Assembly (NCBI GenBank): GCA_028023455.1
Contig: JAQFVV010013092.1
Location: 186,001 to 250,000 of the forward strand
DNA: 64,000 bases
Source: Epiperipatus broadwayi
Lineage: Eukaryota; Onychophora; Udeonychophora; Euonychophora; Peripatidae
Direction of reading: 5' to 3'
The position numbers and the translations under genes are program-made. This document shows, piece after piece, positions 35,611 through 47,055 of this stretch (its first letter is position 1; every line of letters begins with the position of its first letter). Under the pieces are notes generated by a model. The model worked only from the letters and a program-made list of their open reading frames with translations, was not told the origin of the DNA and searched no databases.

Positions 35611-36120
35611 AGTAAAATAAATGAATGAAACATATAAAAATATATATGCTATTGAAAATAAAAAGAATTGTTTTTTAAAAAAATATGTTTTAATAACTGT
35701 TCTGGACTTTAAGAGTACTTGTGTCAAAAGCTTAATTAAATTAATTAAGAGATGGTGGGAAAACATTTGAATTCAATTTGTTCTCCTAAAGAATACTTTG
35801 CAATAATTAGTCAGCTATTTATTCTGAGAGAAAGAAACAAATTTTAAAATTGGTTTCTTTTCATTACAATTATCAGATTATTTTAAAGAGATTTCATGTT
35901 GCAAGAAGCCATCCAAAAGAATGGCGGTGGTAATAAGAAAATTACTAAACAAATGTATATAATGACGTTTTGCTTATTAAAAATTAAGATTTACATTATA
36001 TATTTTTTTACATTTAATTAAATATAATTGACAATACAAAAATACACACATAATTTACTTGAAATTTTTTTGGAAAAGACATTTAATTCTGAAAGAAATT
36101 CTACAACAGATTGGAGTAAT

Positions 36121-36230
36121 TTTTTTTTTCTCATGTGTCATAGCATCAGCCGGGAAGCGAACCTGCTAACACGGGACAACTGCTTGTAAAGCAGCTGTCG
36201 CTGACCTCTCGACCACCAATTCCCCGACCA
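36121..36230 (-). mobile_element. tRNA-derived SINE (SINE-1)
   Basis: On the minus strand the head has a good RNA polymerase III box A, TGGTCGAGAGG at 36205-36215, and a box B-like GGTTCGCTTCC at 36153-36163. It continues 'cggctgatgctatgacaca' and ends in an A run at 36121-36129. The arrangement, including an arm-like 'cagctgctttacaagcag', is like a class II (Leu/Ser-type) tRNA head. A second copy lies at 56431-56546. Confidence 0.75.
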
Positions 36231-36282
36231 AACGCAGATTGAAATAAATTAGACAAAATTGTAAATAAAAAGTAACAAACTT

Positions 36283-36315
36283 GTCAAGCGTTGGTGGCCT
36301 AGTGGTTAGCGTACT
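36283..36315 (+). repeat. tRNA-like SINE head fragment
   Basis: 'gtcaagcgttggtggcctag' then 'tggttagcg' resembles the 5' end of SINE-1 at 56431 and has a box A-like TGGCCTAGTGG, but it stops before any box B. Confidence 0.4.
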
Positions 36316-36748
36316 ATTTAACATTATTTATCCTCTTTCCAATATTCAAAAATTCTTAAAACTATAAAAATATTAAAGCAAGAAAATATGAATACATTGC
36401 AGATATAATGTTGCAATAAAAATTAAAATTAATCCAATGAGAGTTTATGAAATTTGATTGCTATAAGTGGAAACGATCTGAGTAACTTATTCTCCAGAAA
36501 CTAATACTCCGCCGCAGCATTAAACCATACAAGGCCAAGCAAATAACAAAGTTGCTGGAAATACCCGCAAGGTGGAATGTTTTAATTTTTAAGCATCACA
36601 TGATCACATTTCCTATACTAGCACATTAATTGTTGATAAACAGAGCAAAACCCTCCATACAGTATTGCCACCTGTGCTAAACAGAGTAATCAATGGATGC
36701 CAGAAGGCTTGTGCATAAAATCCCTATCTAATGCCTACTCATCCAATA

Positions 36749-36790
36749 TCCCCAGACTAGTTTCTGGCTTGTGGCCTTCGTCAGTGAGGA
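36749..36790 (-). ncRNA. Hammerhead ribozyme-like motif (family A4 left)
   Basis: On the minus strand: stem I UCCUCA/UGGGGA, CUGACGA, stem II GGC-CACAA-GCC with flanking A-A, GAAA, stem III C-UA-G, site GUC. Outer stem I AUCCAA is changed to AUCCAAA but still pairs with UUGGAU. All conserved core bases are present except the 10.1-11.1 pair. Confidence 0.6.
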
Positions 36791-37335
36791 GCTTTGGATC
36801 TGAGAGCACTGCATCTAGATCTTAGGATCTAATGCAACCCTCTAGCAACCACCTTTTATCTCTACTTAACTACAAAACTATGAGAATGAAATTGAAAACA
36901 CAAAAAATATTTTCAATCTAAGCTCAATATCTTATATAGTCATATGGGTCTGAACTCAGTTCAGCACCCATACATTTTGATGTCTTTGGCTCTTTTACAA
37001 CCATAGCCACCACTATCCTATTAGGCAGGATTGGTGTTAAACCATTAAGCATCACATGATCACATTTCCTATACTAGCACATTAATTGTTGATAAACAGA
37101 GCAAAACCCTCCATACAGTATTGCCACCTGTCCTAAACAGAGTAATCAATGGATGCCAGAAGGAATGTGCATAAAATCCCATATGACTATATAAGCTATT
37201 GAGCTTAGATTGATAATATTTTTTGTGTTTTCAATTTCATTCTCATAGTTTTGTAGTTAAGTAGAGATAAAAGGTAGTTGCTAGAGGGTTGCATTAGATC
37301 CTAAGATCTAGATGCAGTGCTCTCAGATCCAAAGC

Positions 37336-37377
37336 TCCTCACTGACGAAGGCCACAAGCCAGAAACTAGTTTGGGGA
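37336..37377 (+). ncRNA. Hammerhead ribozyme-like motif (family A4 right)
   Basis: Same fold as the left-arm motif, with CUGACGA at 37342-37348 and GAAA at 37362-37365. The cleavage triplet is GUU instead of GUC, allowed by the NUH rule but usually slower. Confidence 0.55.
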
Positions 37378-37494
37378 TATTGGATGAGTAGGCATTAGAT
37401 AGGGATTTTATGCACAAGCCTTCTGGCATCCATTGATTACTCTGTTTAGCACAGGTGACAATACTGTATGGAGGGTTTTGCTCTGTTTTAATTT

Positions 37495-40450
37495 TTGTGT
37501 TCATTTGGAATGCAAGTCAGTTAAATAAAAATTACAACCAAAAAGCTAGCAATTATTTTTATATAGCTATTCTTATTTTTTTAAAAAGAATACTAAAAAT
37601 GTATAGATAAGTGTACTAACATTTTTTTTAATGTGATTTAAATACGATGCAACATTAACATGGGTGAAGGCGATGTTTATATGCAGTCACTGAGCCTACT
37701 AGAAGTAATGATGATTTATTACAAAATATATTACATCATTTCACATCACATTAATGCTACAGATAGATTCTTCATGCTATATATGTAAAACTTAAATTAA
37801 AAACAATGCCATGATAAGAAAAAACTACCAAAATAACTAAGCTGGGTTAAAAATGAATGACAACCAGATAGTCGTAAGCAAGAATGGATTGACTTTAACA
37901 GCCATAATGTATTAAGTAGTTAGAAGCAGTAGAGAGGGATTGACTCAAGAGCTAAAGGTCACTATATTGTTTCAGGAACAGTTATTTTCAATCTACATCA
38001 AGCCACATATTCTAAGTTTAAATCTTTTAAAACCAGATGGTGTAATGTGATAAAATACCCATCTTCAATAACGAAAGTACACTGACCACATGGTAATATA
38101 AGTTTTATAGCACTATATAACCCAATGTTTATTGATTACTCAAACTTATTGTAGATGAATCTAGAATAGGGTGAAGAAACCTGTTCTAGAAAACACATAA
38201 CTAAGCAAATGAGAAAATTATTTAATGTTGTAAATATTATCCTATACTTATTTTTAGTTGACTAAAGTAAAAAACAAAAAGTCAAATTTACTATTTCAAA
38301 GAAGCTGCTGGCTTAATTCTGATATTTCTATTTTCAAACATCAAATGATCACTAATTAAACTATTTTACAACTCCTTACTTATTCTATTTATTTATGCGC
38401 TGGAGGTTTAAACACAAGATTAACCATAGACATCAATGCTTCTAATTGACCAATAAATTCTATTTTTTTTAAAAAAAAAAAAAACTATGATACTGCAAAA
38501 AAAAAAAGAAATGCAATAGCAAAATATTTATTTTAAAAAGAAAATTTATAAAAAAACAACAACTCATAATTATGTTGTGACCAACATCAATCCTATGAAA
38601 TTTGGGGTGTCAATTCAGTGTGTTACATATATATATATTATTAAAAGTCAGTTGTTGACCACAGTTTGAAATTGTTGATTGTTATTGATATAGGGATTGT
38701 CTAAGTGTTAACTGGCTTTTAATGATTACTTAAAACCCATTTAGCTTTGAGCATTATTACACTTAATATATATATATATAAATTAATGTTCTCAAACGGG
38801 GGGAAATGTTTCATAAATTATGTTCTTGAAAGCAACCATGTTTAATAAAATAAAATTAAAATAAATAAAGCGATTGTTTTGTCACCAAATTGTTTAAGAC
38901 AGCTTAATAAAATAATACAATACTCATTTATAAATTTTCTAAGTTACAGTGTAAGTAATATTTACTAAGGCTGTAACCTCAAGAATGTGCACATAAAAAT
39001 GTGATAGAAGTGACCTCTACAGGTCTTAACCACAAGCTTATGTTTAGGAAGAAAAGAGGGAATTACTTCAACCTACAGTGTGTATATGAACACATTAGTT
39101 ATTTATGCATAGTCTGTAGTTATATTGATTTTTAAAAAAAGGAAATTGGTTTATAGGTTTAGTAAATCCCAAAATATTTTTGTATTATATAAAAACTTAT
39201 TACGTATTTGTACTATGTTAAAAATAGTGCATTAGATAAAATTAAAATTGGTAAAATTATAACCTTTGTAATGAAGGGGAACAAAGAGAAAAACGTTTAT
39301 TTAATTTTTTTATTTAACAAGCAAATGAAAGTGCAGTTTAAGAAAAATATATACTTTATTTTATAAACTATTAGATTTGCCTTTTAGAAGATTCTCAATG
39401 AAACAAGTTGCCTTTTTAAAGACAAATTTGGTGGTATTTTATCAAAGATTATAAAGAAATTAAATAGACTAGAGAAAGAATTCTGAAGTCATAAGGTTTT
39501 TCCCCTCTTTTTCCTCACCACGGTCCATAAATTAAAATCATTTCACAATTATTTGGAAAACAATTATTACTAAAATCTGAATGTGAAAAAAACATTAAAA
39601 CAGTTATACACAAGCATAAGAAGAGGTAGTCATGTGATGTTTATTGGCTTGAAAGAAACATGTTTTGCAAAATTAACATATTGTATTTTAATAAGATAAA
39701 AATGTTTTGGAAAACATTCCAATTTAAAATTAATCTAGACTTAATTAGTTTGTAGTATAATAAATCTATTTATCAAAAAAAAAAAAAAAATAGATCTCAG
39801 GATGATGAGATATGGTGACTTTATTATAGACCAAACAGTATAAATGCATGTAAGAGAGTTTTTAATCTCAAATTGGAAAAGACAGCAAGCAGTTCAAACA
39901 GATTTTTGGAAGTGAGAGGGGAAATGTGATGAGAAAGATAAAGCTGTTGTTGTCAGTAAAAAAGCAAAAAAGACAAAGAATAACCACCCAAAAAGTAAGT
40001 CTGGTACAGCAGCTGTTGTACCTTTACCTCCAATAGAAAAGAAAGACCATTAATTAAGATACTATTTTATAGTAGAATAGCTTTAAATTTCTGATCAATA
40101 TCTGGCTTAAAGGTACTTTTTAACATTACATCTAAAAAAGCAATTATGACAATATTTCTTCTAGAAAAATGTTTGCCAACTCTGGCATACCTGTTGAACA
40201 CCTGGAACTGTATAGTTTTATCCAGATGTGGACATTCATAGAATACAGCCTTTCTATAAGAAAAGAAAACTCCACCATAGTGAAAATCTTTTTTCTTTGC
40301 ATACAGTTGTCAATGCCTTTGAAAGTGAAGTATAATTAAAAAAAGCTGATTGTATATACATTATTATTTAAGATGAGGATAACAGGTAGAACTGCAAGCC
40401 TATAATAGTGACCAAACCATGGCAAAAAATATTTATTACAAAAATTTTTC
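37495..40450. other. Unassigned, with a family A outer-end scrap
   Basis: At 39598-39645 'cagttatacacaagcataag' and 'catgtgatgtttattgg' match only the outer right end of family A. The rest is AT-rich with homopolymer runs (38468-38483, 39776-39790) and no gene signature that I can see. Confidence 0.4.
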
Positions 40451-40454
40451 TTCC

Positions 40455-40917
40455 ATCTATATATATAAAATACATGTGAATATTTGTCTCATAAGGCTGT
40501 TGTCTGATTGGTGAATGTATATTTATCAGAGTTAAATTTACAATCAATTAAAAAAACTTTATTATATTGATAAGATTTTTTTCTAGCTATATATATAAAA
40601 TCCATGTGAATGTTTGTCCATAATGCTGTTGTCTGATTGGTGAATGTATGATATTTCATAGTCAAATTTACAACAATTAAAATAAACTACTACATTTATG
40701 TGAAAAAAGTAATTCCACCATTAATAAAAAATGCTTGGAAAAAAATCAATATATGTGTTTTTAATGACAGAGGTATAATATCTAAATCTTGAAGAGAATG
40801 TGATTATAGTACATAAATTCATGTTTGATGATGGAAAGTAGATGTTATAGTACTGTATATACATTTAGTTTTGTTTAGAGTATAATTGAAATAAATTGAC
40901 GGCCTTTCAGGCTAGTG
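40455..40917 (+). mobile_element. Possible Helitron-like non-autonomous element
   Basis: A segment starting 'tctatatatataaaat' is repeated about 130 bases later (40455-40530 and 40584-40665, each followed by 'gtctgattggtgaatgtat'). At 40899-40917 a hairpin 'gcctttcaggc' is followed by TAGT. TC-type starts and hairpin-plus-CTAG ends occur in Helitrons, but both signals are short. Confidence 0.25.
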
Positions 40918-40919
40918 TA

Positions 40920-42200
40920 CAATTTTCACATTTATTTATATAATATTAAAATATTTTAATTTACATTAAATTTTTTAAAAAAGGTTAAATCAATCAATTA
41001 AAAAATCCATGGCCTATTTAGGCTGGGTACATTTGGTAACAAATCTAAGTTCATAGAGTTATAATTAATATGGATATTTTGTATTTAATTTTTTTTTATG
41101 ATTTTAACGTAGTTGCAAATATGTAAGCAACAATTGTTTTGTTTTATTTTGCGATTATTGTAAATAAATTGTTGGATATTATTTTTATTTCAAACATATA
41201 CAAGTAATATATCACTAAACCTGAGAAATTGTGCAATCCCCTGGAGGGTTACTGGGATAATGAATGTACATAAAGATTATGATGATCACTGATAATGATT
41301 TTCTTGCAGATGTATTCTTTTTATAAATAAAATTGTGTCTAAGGCTAATTTAGATGGAATCGGAAAAAAATAAATGTTTTAGGAATGATTAGGTGACTTT
41401 AACTTTCTATATGGCAATGTCATTTCGATTAACCACCACACTGCTTTTATACTTAAGATGAATCATTATATTTTGATATTTCAAATATTGTAAAGATTAA
41501 TACAATTACAATATTATGTACATATATATATATATGTATCAAACAGGCATAGCATAAAATATATGACATTCAAATGGAAGTCAGTTGATTTCTTCATACG
41601 TAAACGATAAAAAAAAAAAAATAGAAATCACTTATCCATTAAGCTTTAATCATTACATACTTTTATTTGCTCATATTTCTGAAAGTGACTAATGGAAATT
41701 ATATGTTAGCCTAATGTAAGCCAGTTCTAGAGGTTTTTTTTTTGCTTTTTTTTTAGTAACTTCTTTATATAACTTAACTGGGTATTAATTTACAAATGAA
41801 AACATCAGATAGATTTAGCTTTATCTATATCATTTTCAATGAAAGTAAGTTAATTAATTCTTTGGTAAGCTATGGATAAATAGCATTCCCATATCAATAA
41901 ACAATAGAGAATTAAGGGTGAATCTATCTATTCTTAAGCTTTTGATGCAGATATTTCAAAATAATTATTTCTTATCTAAATCAGATTAATATATAATTTC
42001 CATTCTTTAATTTCAGTGACAACAATAAAAAAAAGTTGGTAGCAATCAAAATTTTAAAAGATATATGAATTACTCTATTTTTTATCATTTACTAATATAT
42101 GAGTTATTTATTTATAACTTACAGAAGTGTTAATTTATTTTTATTTAAATTATATATACACACATATCTCATGTTCACCATGCCAATATTTACAATTCAG
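40920..42200. other. Unassigned AT-rich sequence
   Basis: An (AT)n run lies near 41522-41534. Nothing else was recognised. Confidence 0.4.
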
Positions 42201-42204
42201 CATC

Positions 42205-42735
42205 ATCTTCACAGCATCTAATCAAAGTTTACTATAAACAGATATGAATCCACTAGTCATTTAGTCAAAGTTTACTATGAAAAAATATAAATTCACCTTT
42301 CATCTAGTCAAAATTTACTATGAACAGATATTAATTCAGATTCAGCCTCATTAAAGTTTACTATGAACAGATATGAATCCAAGTATGAATGTATATGAAT
42401 CAACCTTTCACCTAGATAAAATTTATTATGATCATATATAAATCCTCATTTGATCTAACCAGTTTCCTGTAAAGGGATATGAATTCAGCAGTTTACTATG
42501 AATAGATATGAATCAATTTTTGCTTAGTCAAAGCTTTTTAAGAAGGGATTTAAATCTATCTTTTATTCAGGCAAGATTTACTAAGAACAGACATATATAT
42601 ATCCATCTTCTATTCAGTCAAAATTTACTATAAACAAATATGAATCTATCTTTCATCTAGTCAATGTTTATTATGAACAGATATGAATTCATTTTTATCT
42701 AATCAAAATTCAATACAAACAGATATAAATTTGTC
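42205..42735 (+). repeat. Degenerate 45-bp tandem array
   Basis: About a dozen imperfect units of the form 'ctagtcaaagtttactatgaacagatatgaatcca-cttt' occur with a period of about 40-47 bases. Units differ by substitutions and indels, so the array is old. There is no coding frame. Confidence 0.75.
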
Positions 42736-43123
42736 TATCCATTTTTTATCTGCCATTTAATTGTTTAAATAATGTTGTCACAAGATAAAATCGAAGCAAA
42801 TGAAAATCAACTTTTTTTTAGATATTTAAACATATCATTGCGTACTGTTAACTGAAGAAAATATACAAAAAATTATCTCATCTGCATATCAATAAGCAAT
42901 TTATTTCAACTATTGTGCCAATTATTTATAATTGCTTAGCAATGACTTGAAAATGTAGACCATTTAATTTGAAATCTTAATTATATTTCGGCTAATTAAA
43001 TGTCATAATTATTTATAGTTGTTTAAATATACATTGCTTTTTATATCTTTGATAAGCTAATTTAAAATAACAACCAACAATTTCTAGTCATTGCTATTCA
43101 ATTATAAATAAGTTGTACTCTAG

Positions 43124-43580
43124 TTGAGCTGATTTGGTTTGTGCTCATGGCCATTTTGAAATCTAAAGACCAGCCAACTGATAAATGACATAAATATTGA
43201 ATAAAAGTACTTTAAATTCATATTGTAGAAATTATAAGCTAGTAAAAATAATATGCTTAATTTCATATGGGCATATAGTATAATCTTGTAATATTTGGAA
43301 ATTATACGCTTGGTTTGATCAGACTTCTGTAACTTTTGACCCAATATTTTATATTGGCCAAATCATTCTTCCCCTCCTTACATGTTCCAGTGCTTTGTGC
43401 CTCATATTTCAAATATTTTATGAAGGTAAATTTTAAAAAAAAAATCCTAATAAAATAAAGCATATTATTCTTACTAGCTTATAATTTCTAAAATATGAAT
43501 TTAAAGTACTTTAATTCAACATTTATATAATTTATCAGTTGGATTTCAAAATGGCCGTGAGCACAAACTAAATCATGTCC
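43124..43580. repeat. Inverted repeat with 135-bp arms
   Basis: The left arm (about 43124-43262, 'ttggtttgtgctcatggcc' to 'agcatatt' complement) is the inverse of the right arm (about 43452-43580). Identity is roughly 90% across a loop of about 190 bases. This is a foldback or MITE-like structure without a recognised superfamily. The minus-strand frame at 43120-43344 lies inside one arm and is not evidence for a gene. Confidence 0.7.
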
Positions 43581-43589
43581 AGTGTGGTT

Positions 43590-44615
43590 TATTGACGCGA
43601 GTGGAATAGTTCTTTATATGTTTTGTGGGGTAGCTTTTCTGTATATCTCTAAATGGGCAAGTAGTCGTTCAAAAAATTTTAAAGGAATAAATATGTGTTC
43701 TGCTTTTCTCGTTTAAATTTAGACTTCAATTTACAATTTAAATTATAGCTCAATTGAAATTTTATACTTATTTATACTTCATTAAATATACAATATTCTT
43801 ATATATCTTTGACAAGCAAATTTAAGGTGGTACCATCTTTTGTTTATTGTTGTAAAGCAATTATGTATAAATGCTATTAAAGTTGAACTGGATTATTTTT
43901 TGATATTTGGGTTAATCAAAGCTTAATAAATCAATAGAGTATAAACAATCTCTTGTCAATGCAAGCTCTATGAATAAAAGTTGGATTTTATTTTTTATTC
44001 TGGTCTGTGGATATTAAATAAACAAAAAATGATATCACATTTTTATAACAGATTGAGATTTTTATATGTCTCAATTAAAAGGTAAAGATAAATTGCTTGA
44101 AAATAAAATATTAATTAAATAATCAATTGTATAATCTTTCAAACAAGTTCTTTTTAATACTTTAAATATAATAAATCATAAAATGTCTTTAGTTGTTTTC
44201 CACGTGCAATTTAGAACTTAACAACCAAAATTAAAATATCTGCAACTTGTTTTCAAGACAATCTATATATAAAAAAAAGAATACATTTTTATCCTGGTCT
44301 GAAATGTTTAAATAAACAAAGAGTGATACTAAATTTTACAATTGTATAAATCTTAAATCAAGGGGAAAAGATAAAATTCATCCTTTATCAATAGAGGGTA
44401 CCTTGACAACAGATTGTAATTTTTCTATTGATTTATAAAGCTTTGGTTGTCAAGTTATAAATTACATGTAGCAATGAGCTAGCTATTGACAATTTATGAC
44501 TTATTATATTTCAAATACAAAATAGCTTATTTGAAAGGTTGTAAAAATGATTTAATTTTTCCTATTGAATGGAGTTTATTTAAAGCTTTTAGAAATATGG
44601 TTTTTTTTTCTACCA
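43590..44615. other. Unassigned AT-rich sequence
   Basis: Nothing was recognised. A few weak internal similarities (for example 'atctttgacaagc' near 43805 and 'tatctttgataagc' near 43043) suggest old repeats. Confidence 0.35.
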
Positions 44616-44617
44616 TG

Positions 44618-44778
44618 CAGGCTTTTTCATACCTGCACATATATGTAATATATAGGGGTTTGAATTCAGACTTTCACATGACCCTCAACCACACATGCTA
44701 TCTCATACCGCTGGTACACTTGATCCCACACATGTCGTATAAAGATAAATAATCACCAATATACGTATTTCATGCAAT
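44618..44778 (-). mobile_element. Foldback family B, copy B7 (one truncated arm)
   Basis: The arm runs from 'caggctttttcatacctgcac' and 'gaattcagactttcacatgac' to 'cgtatttcatgc'. It stops in the middle of the hammerhead-like core: on the minus strand only GAAA, stem III and the UUGGU return strand remain, and the CUGAUGA half is missing. Confidence 0.7.
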
Positions 44779-45202
44779 CTGTTACAGTCATGTGTTATCA
44801 TTCGTCTTTTTAAATATCTTAGACTAGCATAAAAAATAGAATCTATCTTTTATTTATAAAAGCTGTTTTGACCTAGATTGTGAATATTCGATTTGTTCAT
44901 TAAATTTTAATTATTGAGCAGTGAATTAGTCATTGTAAATTTATGGTTTTCCATATGAAGAAGAATTTACAGTACTCAATATTTATATGTAATGTTTTGA
45001 TATTAAATCATTGTAATTGGTAAAAATGTTAAATACTGTATAATTAAATAGACTTCTAGCGTCAGCACATTACAATATATGAACACAGTCAATTCTTATT
45101 TATTACGTAATAATAAAATTTATATCATTATTAATCTACAATTTTAAAATATCATCTTCATTGTTTTCCTTTCAAAAATAGTTCATAACTTTCAATATTT
45201 AT

Positions 45203-45327
45203 AAATCAATACACCAACTTATTTTTAAATCTTGTTTTTATATGACTATTATAAAAAATGTAAGTATATACTTATATTTTTTATAATAGTCATATAAAAT
45301 CAAGATTGGTTTATTGATTTATATACA
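45203..45327. repeat. Near-perfect palindrome
   Basis: The arms are about 58 bp each around 'aagtatatactt'. 'ttatatgactattataaaaaat' pairs with its exact complement, and the outer 'ataaatcaata' and 'ttattgatttat' also match. This could form a strong hairpin or cruciform and is probably a small MITE. Confidence 0.75.
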
Positions 45328-45411
45328 ATATTAATCTGTAACACTGTAATTTTCCTTCTTTTCTTTAAATATGAAATTTTATGACTAATGTTAATATTTT
45401 AATACAAAAAA

Positions 45412-47054
45412 GGGTAAAAGCCTGAAATCCGGGCAAAGCCACTTGGAGCGTTGATGCTAGACAAAATCAATGAAATATAATGTTACTGGGCGCTGCAACT
45501 TTTTCTTTTTTTAGACAACAAGGTTTTTTTTTTTTTTCTAATATTGATTAAATGAATAATTTTTATTTCATTCAGAACATGATTTCTTTATTATTAAACA
45601 CATTTTGATATTCATTTCCGTTACTTTTTGTGGGGGTTTTTGGAATCTGACTGACATTTTTTCAACAAATTTTGCTAATTGTATTTTTTTTCTTTTTATC
45701 ATTTGAAAAATTCGGACCGTTTCATGACGTCAAAAAATTTGTTTGAATCCCACCACCGAAAAAATAGAATACAATTATTTGCGACTTGTTTAGAACTTAA
45801 TTCTACCTTTCTTTTTTTTTGGCTTGACTAAATGGTTTTTCTTATTATTATTAATTTTACTTTTTTAAAAAAAAAAACACAACTTGTTTTCACTTTGATT
45901 TAGATTATGTTTGAATTAGCCTTTTTTTTTGGGGGGGGGGCTACTACAAGAAACAGCTTTTTGAGCGGGGGGGCAGGTGGGGGGGGATTCATACTGTTAT
46001 TATTAACAAAAAGGCAACAAAAATAGTCAATTATTTTAACAGCGCTGAAAAAAGCGAATCAACTTTGGGACTTGTTTTGAATTTTGATTTCTTTTTGGTT
46101 GATGTAATTGTTTTTCTTACTATTAAATCAAAATTTACTTTTGTGTTTTTGCCGATTAAAAAATTGTTTTCAAACACCCACCCCCACACACTCGGAAAAA
46201 CAATTGTAACCAAAAAGTCAAGAATTTACCTTTTTTTGAAACAACTTTTTCTCACTTTTTACTTTGATTTCTATTTTGTTCGAATTACCTTTTTTTTTTT
46301 TTAGCCTTCTACAATAAACTGCTTTTGGGGGTGGGGGTGGGGTGTATTTCGTAATTTGTTATTCTTAACAAAAAGTCAACCAAAGTTCTCATTTATTTTA
46401 ACCCTGCTGCAAAAAATTGAATTCAAATACTTGTCAATTTCTAATGTAAAAAAAAAAACAACAAAAAAGGACACAAACTTTGGACTTTTTACAATTATTT
46501 ATTCGATTTTATTGCTGTAATAAAAAGTGGACATTACGTGTGCCTGACAAAAAAAAAAACAACACAATCTCACACACTTTCTGTACTCGGCAATTCTAAA
46601 GAAAAGTTTCAAAAATTGCACGTTCGTCTCAGACCTTTTAGTGGGCTCGAATATCCCCCCCCCACTGAAATGTGACTTAGTGTGTGAGCTTTGTCGAAGC
46701 CTGTTCGAACATACACTTTGCCAATTTTTTACATTTAACCTTTTTTTTCAAGAAGAATGAGGACCATATGACAATTATTAATAATTAACAACATTTTTTA
46801 AATCGAAATGACATTACTCTATTACGGAGATTTGAAAAAGTCGTACCACCTTGAAATTTAAACACCCTCAAGCAATAAGGTAATCAGCTATGAATAGAAC
46901 GAATACACGTAAATAGCTTCGAAGCACAAAACAGGCCGTAATATTTTTGTGCAATGTCATGTAAAGTGGCCTAGCTCAATGGGTTAATACCAATATGTAA
47001 ATGTTGTATTAGCCTGTAAGGCCATGGCCGTGCCCGGATTTCAGGCTTTTACCC
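45412..47054. mobile_element. 1.64-kb non-autonomous DNA transposon, family unknown
   Basis: The terminal inverted repeats start GGGTAAAAGCCTGAAATCC and match perfectly for 24 bp, followed by partial matches (GCCA). The termini are flanked by AAAAAA on both sides, a possible but low-complexity target duplication. The interior is odd: long T, A and G runs (a run of ten G at 45931-45940, others at 45967-45989 and 46326-46352). There is an approximately 380-base unit repeated in tandem (about 45790-46060, 46065-46400, with a partial third). No transposase could be read. The opposed open frames at 46031-46304 are low-complexity artefacts. Confidence 0.7.
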
Positions 47055-47055
47055 A

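Larger units (their letters stand above)
36588..37492. mobile_element. Foldback family A, copy A4 (composite)
   Basis: A long left half (36588-37052) runs from the outer end 'catcacatgatcacatttcc' to the central 'cctattaggcaggattggt'. A second left outer end then starts (37056-37180) and is cut off at 'cataaaatccc', joining an inverted right half (37181-37492). The result is two outer left ends and one right end. Both hammerhead-like cores are intact: minus strand 36749-36790 and plus strand 37336-37377. The minus-strand frame at 37301-37504 is a shadow of the repeat. Confidence 0.8.

Noticed and set aside
46031-46304. Opposed open frames in the 1.64-kb element
   Set aside because: Phe/Lys-rich translations of T and A runs without any domain signature.
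46970-47030. tRNA-like 'tagctcaatggg' box A inside the 1.64-kb element
   Set aside because: No box B at the right spacing and no cloverleaf; not a tRNA gene.
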